From SURF-55 sp040755195 (lineage in GTDB: Bacteria; Bacillota; Desulfotomaculia; Desulfotomaculales; Ammonificaceae): a DNA stretch of 64,000 nt. A program made the translations under genes and the position numbers. Location: assembly GCA_040755195.1 (NCBI GenBank), contig JBFMBL010000011.1:1-64000 (forward strand), in the 5' to 3' direction. This document shows, one piece after another, positions 58,221-64,000 of this stretch. Position 1 is the stretch's first letter. Each line of letters starts with the position of its first letter. The notes beneath the pieces are model-generated. The model was not told where the DNA came from, did no database searches, and worked only from the letters and a program-made list of their open reading frames with translations.

Positions 58221-58514
58221 ATGGGCGGTATTAACGAACAACTAACAATTAAACGCGAAGAAGTTCTGCGTATAGCTGCGCGGCATGGCGCTTATAATGT
58301 TCGTATTTTCGGCTCAACGGCGCGAGGTGAAGCCGGGCCGGGTAGCGACGTGGACTTTGTGGTAGATCTGGAGCCCGATCGAAGCCTCTTTGATCTCGGC
58401 GGCTTGTTGATGGATCTGCAGGCTCTATTGGGATGTAAGGTTGACGTGGTAACGGAGCAGGGATTGCACTGGTACATTCGCGATCAAATCTTGGCGGAGG
58501 CTAAGCAGTTATGA
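58221..58514 (+). CDS. mntA: MntA nucleotidyltransferase antitoxin
   Basis: MntA is the antitoxin of HepT/MntA systems. It adds AMP to a tyrosine of the HepT toxin and so blocks its RNase activity. The 97-residue product has the minimal nucleotidyltransferase motif GSTARGEAGPGSDVDFVVD, that is GSx10DxD with Ser32, Asp43 and Asp45. It continues with LGGLLMDLQALLGCKVDVVT. All catalytic positions are intact. The gene overlaps hepT by 4 bp. Confidence 0.92.
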   Translation: MGGINEQLTIKREEVLRIAARHGAYNVRIFGSTARGEAGPGSDVDFVVDLEPDRSLFDLGGLLMDLQALLGCKVDVVTEQGLHWYIRDQILAEAKQL

Positions 58515-58837
58515 AGGACGATAAACTTTATCTGGTCCATATTAGCGAATGTATTGGGCGCATTGAGAAATATGTTGTGGACGGCAAAGAGGTATTTATG
58601 ACCTCGACGCTCATTCAGGATGCGGTGCTACGCAACCTGCAAACCTTAGCAGAATCAACACAGCGTCTTTCCGGTGCTTCAAAAGCGGCCCATCCGGAAG
58701 TTGATTGGTATAAAATCTCGGGTTTTCGGAATGTACTGGTTCATGATTATTTAGGTGTGGATTTGGAGAGAGTTTGGAAAGTGATTGAGCGTGATTTGCC
58801 AGGTTTAAAACGTTCAATTATTTCTATGCTGAAGTAG
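58511..58837 (+). CDS. hepT: HepT HEPN-domain RNase toxin
   Basis: HepT is a HEPN ribonuclease toxin (DUF86). The 108-residue product has four predicted helices and the active motif RNVLVHDY (Arg73, His78, Tyr80), which fits RX4-6H. The tyrosine beside the histidine is the site modified by MntA in studied homologues. It starts within the mntA stop codon (ATGA overlap), so toxin and antitoxin are made together. The pair looks intact. Confidence 0.92.
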   Translation: MKDDKLYLVHISECIGRIEKYVVDGKEVFMTSTLIQDAVLRNLQTLAESTQRLSGASKAAHPEVDWYKISGFRNVLVHDYLGVDLERVWKVIERDLPGLKRSIISMLK

Positions 58838-58996
58838 CGAACCCGCAGGTCCCTTTGCTGCACAGGTAAAGTGGCAAAATGAACGACGCACAAGAATATG
58901 GAGTGTTTTTAAAAATCCGGTCTGTCGACTCTTTTGGGGTCTCTGCCGGTGAACCTTTCGGCGTGCCCGTAGTCCATAAACTACCGGCACACGGGT

Positions 58997-60184
58997 TTAC
59001 CGAAGAAACGTGTAAGGATCCTTTATATCTACTTTCTTCCCTTCGGGCTCGGCATGTCTTCTTCTACCCAACACCGGATCATTCCTGGCCACTATAGGAT
59101 CAAACCAATCTGCCTTGTCCCTGGCCCAGGCAAGCCATTCAATCATCCGTAACCGTTTTTCCTCGTCCGCTTCGTTGTGAAGTCCCGCTTCTATAGCTGC
59201 AATATACTCCCGGATAATACAGGCTGTATGCCAATCCGTGGCTGCATTCTCTAAGGCTGCAACTCTTTCGAACTCTTCTTGCTGGCGTAAAGCGCGTTGA
59301 TACCTGCGTTCTGCTTCCTCTTGCCGGCGCCGTTCTTCCCGTTCACGATCCTCGCGGGCCACACGGATCCTCTCCGATGTCTCAAACAACTCAACAATGG
59401 CATCGCCTAACAGTGAATCCAGAGTCCTAGTTTTAGTGTCTCGGAAGTTTCTGCGCTTGGCATATCGGTCGTCCAAAAAAAGCGTGAGTCCGTCGGACTC
59501 CTTCATGATGATCCGTATCTTTTCGCTTCGGACAAGGGCGTAAGTATTGCCGTCACGTCCGTCTACAACGACCGTACAATCCAGTGATTCCAGCGTTCGT
59601 ACGAATGCATCCATCAAACGGTATGCCCGATGCATGGAGTCGCCTGACACACGTAGCTCGAGTACGTGCTTATCGGGTTCTTGCTTGTTTCTGTGACTTA
59701 AATAAGAAAGCCCGCTTCCATAGAAATCATACCTTTTCCTTTCACGTTCCCGCTTTTTTCTAAGCGCCATTTCATCACGGTGTTCGACAATCAGAGAGTG
59801 GGGTCGCCGTAACTGTTCGCTAATCTCGATGCTCGCACAGACATCCAATATTTTCTGGCGTTCAGCTTCATCAAAGAAAGTAAGTATCGCTTTCCCACCA
59901 TCTGCTGTTTTCTCTGTACCGATTATTGACACCTCGGAGCGGTTACCGTAGATAATTTTGGGGCCTTTATGGGGTGGGAGAGGAGTTTTTTTCATCTTCC
60001 CACCGGCACGAAGCTTCGCCCAGTAACCACGAGGAGGTACAGGGATGTTCATTCGTTTACACACCTTGCGCAACGCGACATTTGATACACCATAGCGTTT
60101 GGACACAATGGTCACAGGCTCAGCCCAGACTTCTTTATAGAGTTTTTCGCGTTCATACACATTTTCAGCCAATTCTTGCACCAC
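58997..60184 (-). CDS. Uncharacterised HTH and coiled-coil protein
   Basis: The 395-residue product belongs to a conserved but, to my knowledge, uncharacterised group. The N-terminal part (residues 10-60) reads REKLYKEVWAEPVTIVSKRY, GVSNVALRKVCKRMNIPVPP and RGYWAKLRAGG, a helix-turn-helix-like region. A central alpha/beta part follows (VVVDGRDGNTYALVRSEKIR). Residues about 280-330 are highly charged and form a coiled coil (REREERRRQEEAERRYQRAL). The C-terminal part contains RMIEWLAWARDKADWFDP. The start is GTG. It is encoded alone, next to toxin-antitoxin genes, as often seen in defence or mobile DNA regions. Confidence 0.6.
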   Translation of the reverse strand: MVQELAENVYEREKLYKEVWAEPVTIVSKRYGVSNVALRKVCKRMNIPVPPRGYWAKLRAGGKMKKTPLPPHKGPKIIYGNRSEVSIIGTEKTADGGKAILTFFDEAERQKILDVCASIEISEQLRRPHSLIVEHRDEMALRKKRERERKRYDFYGSGLSYLSHRNKQEPDKHVLELRVSGDSMHRAYRLMDAFVRTLESLDCTVVVDGRDGNTYALVRSEKIRIIMKESDGLTLFLDDRYAKRRNFRDTKTRTLDSLLGDAIVELFETSERIRVAREDREREERRRQEEAERRYQRALRQQEEFERVAALENAATDWHTACIIREYIAAIEAGLHNEADEEKRLRMIEWLAWARDKADWFDPIVARNDPVLGRRRHAEPEGKKVDIKDPYTFLR

Positions 60185-60347
60185 CTTCTTTAACTAGGCG
60201 ATATACTCAGCTACACTCCGCTTTCTCTTACGTCGATTTCCTACAATTGTAGCAAAGTAAGGGGGCTTGAAAAAGCCGAAAAAGATCCTTTATGCTTTAA
60301 GGTAATTGTGTTCCAGGTTTTTCCATGACATCTTCCATCGGTTTCGG

Positions 60348-61730
60348 TTAAAAAGAAACAGTTCGCGTCTCCTGGTCCCAGTTCGGCTTCAGGCCCAAGT
60401 TCTCGGAGACAAAGCGCAGGGGTATGAATGTCCTCCCGTTCCGCACCTCCGGGGCCACCTGCAGGGGGACCACCTGCCCGTCCACCACAGCCTCTTTCCC
60501 GCCGCTGCGCAGGACCACCTCACGCCCGTTCAACAGGACCGTAGCCTTTCGCTCCCGCTGGTCCCAGAATACGGTTGCACCGAGGTGCTCAAGAACGCCG
60601 CGCACCGGCACCATCGTCGTCCCCGGCCTCGAGAGATAACCGTTCACCGGCAGGAGTGTACCGCCAACGCGGATGCGAACGCTATCCTCCCCGTCAACCG
60701 TGACGACAATACAGTTTGAGAGCTTACGACCCGGGCGCACCTTGTACTCCCCGCTGTAATAGAGCCCGCACGAAGCGTTGCCGTCCAACCCGATCGCGTC
60801 CCTGAGCCCGAGCTTCTGCACCGTCCGGGCCATCTCGGCCATGGTCACGCCGGAAACCGTGCCCATCGTAAGCGTGCCGTCAGGTTTGACGCCGATGAAG
60901 CTCCAGGAAGCCTTCGTGAAGAACTTGGGCTCTTTCATCTGGTCGGCGGCCAGGTCGAGAACGTCTTTGCCGTCGCGCACCAGGAGCGGGCCCGCCTGGA
61001 CGATGTGCCGGACGTCATCCCAGTCCAGCCGGTTCCCTTTTTCGTCGGCGAAAGTGTACCGCAGCTGCACCGAATCCCCTACGGCGAACCGGGAGGCTAT
61101 CTCCCCCGCGCCCCGGCCGAACCCGATAACGTAGCCGTCGGATGGGATCTGCACGGGGCCCGCCTGTATCGCAGCCACCCTGCCCTGCCGTATGGTGACA
61201 GTCGTGCCGGCAGGCGCCTGTATCGCCTGACCGAAGCTGGGTGTGAAGATAACCACGGCCTGCGGGTCTTCGACGTTCCGGTTGACGTCCCAGGCGTACC
61301 AGTTATTCGGCCACGTTTCGATGCCGTTGATACCGCCTTCTATCCTCACGCGCAGCCGCGCCACCTTCACCCTGCCGTCCGCCGTGATGCCGACAGCCCC
61401 GCCGGCGTTCCCCGCCCGGTACAGCACCCCGTCAGCCATAATAGTGCCCCACGAGGTCATGTCGCTGTATGCGTTGAAGAAGGTGCCGTTCACCGCCGCT
61501 AAGGCGCCTGAGGCCTTCGCCATCGACGCAAGGTCGGCGGTCTGCCCTGTCCTGCCGTTCGCCAGCATAGGCCGTATCTGAACCCCGGGACTGGAGAGGT
61601 CGACGTTTACCATGCTGATCGGATGGCCGTCAACTTCGACGGCATAAAAAGAAGCCGGCACACCGGCCGATGCGGGTGTGCCGGGGAAAAACATGAATAG
61701 AGCTATAACGATTGAAAGCAACTGTCTCAA
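60348..61730 (-). CDS. Exported phosphodiester glycosidase (NAGPA-like) with copper-amine-oxidase-N domains
   Basis: The 460-residue product has a signal peptide ending PASAG (residues 1-23). A phosphodiester glycosidase domain follows (residues about 45-330), with LAAVNGTFFNAYSDMTSWGT, VQAGPLLVRDGK and GLRDAIGLDGNASCGLYYSG, the DGG-like substrate loop of the NAGPA family. Two stalk repeats end the protein (RPGTTMVPVRGVLEHLGATV, NGRTFIPLRFVSENLGLKPN). Homologues act on cell-wall sugar phosphodiesters or remain untested. The domain pair is common in sporulating Peptococcaceae. Confidence 0.85.
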   Translation of the reverse strand: MRQLLSIVIALFMFFPGTPASAGVPASFYAVEVDGHPISMVNVDLSSPGVQIRPMLANGRTGQTADLASMAKASGALAAVNGTFFNAYSDMTSWGTIMADGVLYRAGNAGGAVGITADGRVKVARLRVRIEGGINGIETWPNNWYAWDVNRNVEDPQAVVIFTPSFGQAIQAPAGTTVTIRQGRVAAIQAGPVQIPSDGYVIGFGRGAGEIASRFAVGDSVQLRYTFADEKGNRLDWDDVRHIVQAGPLLVRDGKDVLDLAADQMKEPKFFTKASWSFIGVKPDGTLTMGTVSGVTMAEMARTVQKLGLRDAIGLDGNASCGLYYSGEYKVRPGRKLSNCIVVTVDGEDSVRIRVGGTLLPVNGYLSRPGTTMVPVRGVLEHLGATVFWDQRERKATVLLNGREVVLRSGGKEAVVDGQVVPLQVAPEVRNGRTFIPLRFVSENLGLKPNWDQETRTVSF

Positions 61731-61785
61731 GATACTCCCCCTCTCAATCCTTTTTGCTGCTGCCTGACGTCCACAACTTTACCTT

Positions 61786-62157
61786 TCATACGCCGCGGGA
61801 CTCGCAGCTATCTCCGCCGTTTTCGGCTAATGGGGCATCAACCTGATAACCGAAATGGGATTCTTTTTTGTGTATTTTTTTCCAGAAATCATGCACGTCG
61901 CACATCTCCAAAACCCACAGCAAGGCACGGATCACCAGGAAGATCATCCCTCCCACTATTGCACAGAGAAGTATAACTCCACCCAGGAGACCCATTACCG
62001 GACTGACCACCGCGGCCTCGCACCCGTTAGCCGGGACTTCCCACGGTTCGACCTGCTCTCCGGTGTACGGGTCTTCGCCGTAATTTTCTATCCAATTTTC
62101 TCTGAACGCCCTGCCGCTGATAACGTTTCTCGCGTATTCGTCCGCCGTCCAACTCAT
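61786..62157 (-). CDS. Small membrane protein of unknown function
   Basis: The 123-residue product starts MSWTADEYARNVISGRAFRE, with a short motif NYGEDPYTGEQVEPWEVPAN. It has one long hydrophobic stretch (about residues 50-85, VSPVMGLLGGVILLCAIVGG then MIFLVIRALLWVLE) that can span the membrane once or twice. A histidine- and lysine-rich tail follows. I recognise no family. A separate small transcription unit is likely, since gaps lie on both sides. Confidence 0.55.
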   Translation of the reverse strand: MSWTADEYARNVISGRAFRENWIENYGEDPYTGEQVEPWEVPANGCEAAVVSPVMGLLGGVILLCAIVGGMIFLVIRALLWVLEMCDVHDFWKKIHKKESHFGYQVDAPLAENGGDSCESRGV

Positions 62158-62240
62158 TATATTTCAGCCCCTTTCTTAGCTACTCCACCCTACTCTGTTA
62201 TATCAGCTATCTCGAAGAATCCCGTCTCAGATAATACACG

Positions 62241-62651
62241 CTATACCGCGGTGTCTATAGCAACTATTTGGCGACACAAGGCGTCGGCCTGCTTGTTCAG
62301 ATACCGCGGCAGCCATACAAACTCAATATTAAGTTGACATCCTACAAGGATCGCCAGTATACCCCGGATAGCTCTCTTGTAGTTGGGATTGCGGCACTTC
62401 CCACCGTTTAAATACAGTACGGCCGCCAGACTATCAGAATATAGAATGACGTCCGAAATGCCACGTTTAGCTGCATATGCAACTGCCAATTTGATCGCCT
62501 CTAACTCGCCCTGAAGCGAATCAATAACCGAGATTCGCCACGCCTTCGCACTGAGTACAGCTCCGTTGCCGGCCTGGACAACAAACCCGACATAGCAAGG
62601 GCTCCCTGCCCGTAAAGGGCGAAAACAACAATCACAATATATACGAATCAA
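62241..62651 (-). CDS. Ribonuclease H-like protein
   Basis: The 136-residue product has the RNase HI fold order. The first strand YCDCCFRPLRAGSPCYVGFV carries the first aspartate. SLQGELEAIKLAVAYAAKRG carries the glutamate, DVILYSDSLAAVLYLNGG the second aspartate, and VWLPRYLNKQADALCRQIV the end, where a conserved Asp is expected and ADAL supplies it. It is close to the prokaryotic RNase HI-related group (DUF-like YkuK or ribonuclease HI). It probably cleaves RNA in RNA-DNA hybrids. Confidence 0.75.
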   Translation of the reverse strand: MIRIYCDCCFRPLRAGSPCYVGFVVQAGNGAVLSAKAWRISVIDSLQGELEAIKLAVAYAAKRGISDVILYSDSLAAVLYLNGGKCRNPNYKRAIRGILAILVGCQLNIEFVWLPRYLNKQADALCRQIVAIDTAV

Positions 62652-63047
62652 CGGGGCACCTCCTTATATTCAGGTCTTGGTAGAAAAAGCTTTCCTGCGT
62701 TCTTCTGAAATCTGCACGGCAGAGAGGTACGTAGTGAATCCGCTAACTGAATAGACTATAACCTCTTGCCGGAAGAACAGCGCTTGCCGCTGTTTATATC
62801 GGGTTATAAAGCTAAATTTATTTGGTTTCTTCCTCCTTCCCGAGACTTCAAAGGAGCGCGTAAATATCTAGGTACTAAGTGAAAATCCCTCTTATTTTAT
62901 TATATCCTATTATAGAATATAGTCAATAAATATTTAACTATTATTATGTAAAAAATAATCTTTACCGTCTTGTTTGACGCCAAAGATTCTGTTATTATAC
63001 TCAATAAAGCGTTAATTATATTTTTACTTTTGCTAGGGGTTGATAAG
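62652..63047. other. AT-rich intergenic region
   Basis: The 396-bp gap is notably AT-rich from about 62890 to 63030 (TTATTTTATTATATCC, ATTATAGAATATAGTC, ATATTTAACTATTATTATG). It probably contains promoters for the divergent RNase H-like and XRE genes. I cannot point to one convincing -35/-10 pair. No gene or RNA is recognised. Confidence 0.5.
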
Positions 63048-63464
63048 GTGGGCCGGCCAACCGGGAAAGAACTATCCGCATACCTCTTCGGTAAACGGCT
63101 TAGGCTCTTGCGGGAGTCAATGGGGGGTATTAACCAATCCGAATTAGGCGCTATGCTGGGTTTGAAGCCGTACCTCGTTCACAGGTACGAGCACGGCAAC
63201 AACGGCAACCTGCCAAGGCCGAAAACGCTTAAGAAGATCGCGGACTTCTTCGGCGTCTCGCTTGAATGGCTGCTCTCGCTGGCAGATAACCTTAACGAAC
63301 CTTTACCTGTAGCTCCGGATCATCTGGCTGAGCTAAAATCACGGTACTATCTGACTCTCGCGCTCCGCTGCAGATCTGTTCCTGAAACAAAAATGCCGGA
63401 AGCGGTGGAGGAATTAGAGAGGTTTACAAAACTACTGGTTGCTTGGGCCAAGGGTAAAGATTAA
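63048..63464 (+). CDS. XRE-family transcriptional regulator
   Basis: The 138-residue product has a Cro/CI-type helix-turn-helix at residues about 15-75: KRLRLLRESMGGINQSELGA, MLGLKPYLVHRYEHGNNG, PKTLKKIADFFGVSLEWLLS. A C-terminal helical part follows (EAVEELERFTKLLVAWAKG). GTG 63048 follows CTAGGGGTTGATAAG; the in-frame hydrophobic codons upstream are not expected to be translated. Its target is unknown. It is divergent from the RNase H-like gene and convergent with the next gene. Confidence 0.8.
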   Translation: MGRPTGKELSAYLFGKRLRLLRESMGGINQSELGAMLGLKPYLVHRYEHGNNGNLPRPKTLKKIADFFGVSLEWLLSLADNLNEPLPVAPDHLAELKSRYYLTLALRCRSVPETKMPEAVEELERFTKLLVAWAKGKD

Positions 63465-63526
63465 ATGTAGGGTTCAAGCGGAGATCATTTTGGAAGTGCT
63501 ACGTTGCGAGTAATATCCTGCGGCGG

Positions 63527-63802
63527 CTATTCTTCTGATTTCCTTAAAACCACCTCTGCTTGCGCTTCAAAGAAGAGTTCCGCGTCTTTGCGGTTGATTT
63601 CCTCATAGACGGCATATCCTTCTTCAAGATCCTTTTCATATACGGCATCCTCCTCGTTGTCCCAGTCCGAGAAGGTTGGTTCGGCCAGTTTCAAAAAGCT
63701 GTTAAGCTCGATATGATCGGTGATGCGCCCAAACAGTTCCCTAAGTTCCTCAGGTGTAAGTTCATTAATCGCCTCAAGAATCTTTTCCTCTTTCCTTGAC
63801 AC
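63527..63802 (-). CDS. Small acidic hypothetical protein, antitoxin-like
   Basis: Read from GTG 63802 (after GTGGGGTGATCGTT) the product has 91 residues. It begins SRKEEKILEAINELTPEELR, has LKLAEPTFSDWDNEEDAVYE in the middle, and ends NRKDAELFFEAQAEVVLRKS. A SDWDNEEDxxY motif like this is common in antitoxin-type proteins of higBA- or vapB-like pairs encoded with small toxins. No toxin gene is seen in the remaining 198 bp, although it may lie beyond the window. Confidence 0.55.
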   Translation of the reverse strand: MSRKEEKILEAINELTPEELRELFGRITDHIELNSFLKLAEPTFSDWDNEEDAVYEKDLEEGYAVYEEINRKDAELFFEAQAEVVLRKSEE

Positions 63803-64000
63803 AACGATCACCCCACACAATGACAACATATTTGTATATTCCGGCCCAAATCGTCCACCCATTCCGATTTAAGTTCTGTCGGCTCATTCTGGAGAAAAAC
63901 GCCCATTCCCTTCCTCACTCCGCCAAGCCGTCACTGGCATACCTTCCTCGTGCGCCCCGGTCCGTCTAACCATATACCCTACCATGTCTCCCCCGGCTTA
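63803..64000 (-). other. Right edge of the window, possible partner gene start
   Basis: The 198 bp contain a minus-strand frame of about 33 codons (MVGYMVRRTGAHEEGMPVTA...) that begins near 63985 and stops near 63885. It has no clear ribosome binding site and matches no family I know. Nothing else is visible. Confidence 0.2.

Noticed and set aside
58879..59097. 72-residue plus-strand frame after hepT
   Set aside because: It overlaps the 3' end of the well-supported minus-strand gene at 58997-60184 and has no clear ribosome binding site.

Overview
This window most likely comes from a strictly anaerobic, high-GC, Gram-positive bacterium of the Bacillota (a Peptococcaceae or Desulfotomaculum-like relative). 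That placement is an inference. It rests on a T-box leader, a glmS ribozyme, AGGAGG-type ribosome binding sites with frequent TTG/GTG starts, cell-wall proteins with copper-amine-oxidase-N domains, and a complete oxygen-independent corrin ring pathway. There are no rRNA or tRNA genes and no CRISPR array.

Left edge (1-3900): a broken restriction-modification methylase gene abuts a 46-bp tandem repeat. An arsenic operon follows on the minus strand (acr3, arsR, thioredoxin-like, truncated ccdA), then a small lipoprotein gene and a LysM/Rhs remnant.

Cobalamin block (3926-33294): a promoter, a cobalamin riboswitch and an intrinsic terminator precede a long plus-strand run. The run holds the cobalt transporter genes cbiM-N-Q and cbiO, interrupted by a CobN-type chelatase and an unusual surface binding protein. 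Next come a short peptide gene and a radical SAM/SPASM maturase (a probable RiPP pair), then cbiD-E (fused), cbiT, cbiL, cbiF, cbiG, cbiH, cbiJ, cbiX, cbiC, cobQ, cbiA and cobT, then a corrinoid importer (btuF-C-D). The nucleotide-loop genes cobU, cobD, cobS and cbiB converge from the minus strand. Together these cover cobalt uptake, ring synthesis, corrinoid uptake and lower-ligand attachment. The corrinoid adenosyltransferase is not in the window.

Amino-sugar and branched-chain amino acid block (33417-51326, minus strand): glmS preceded by a glmS ribozyme, glmM, cimA (citramalate synthase), leuD, leuC, leuA, ilvB, ilvC, ilvH, a second ilvB, ilvD, and ilvE behind a T-box leader and a strong promoter.

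Right part (51370-64000) is accessory: an EEP-family hydrolase, a 3-methyladenine glycosylase, cell-wall genes, several gene wrecks (FtsX-type permease, response regulator/LysM/L,D-transpeptidase mosaic, pRiA4b ORF-3-like, xerC), two nucleotidyltransferase-based toxin-antitoxin-like pairs including HepT/MntA, a phosphodiester glycosidase homologue, an RNase H-like gene and an XRE regulator.

The main new signals are in non-coding DNA. Family A is a repeated, strongly structured element of about 170-230 bp with six copies. Five lie in sense orientation in the 5' leader of cbiM, cobQ, cobT, cimA and, inside its T-box, ilvE. Its stems show compensatory base changes. Family B is a palindromic element with CCCAGCACTCA arms that has inserted into other repeats and, in frame, into cobQ. 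Family C is a CCACAGAG inverted repeat. Degenerate 7-bp tandem repeats fill many gaps, including the P1 loop of the glmS ribozyme.
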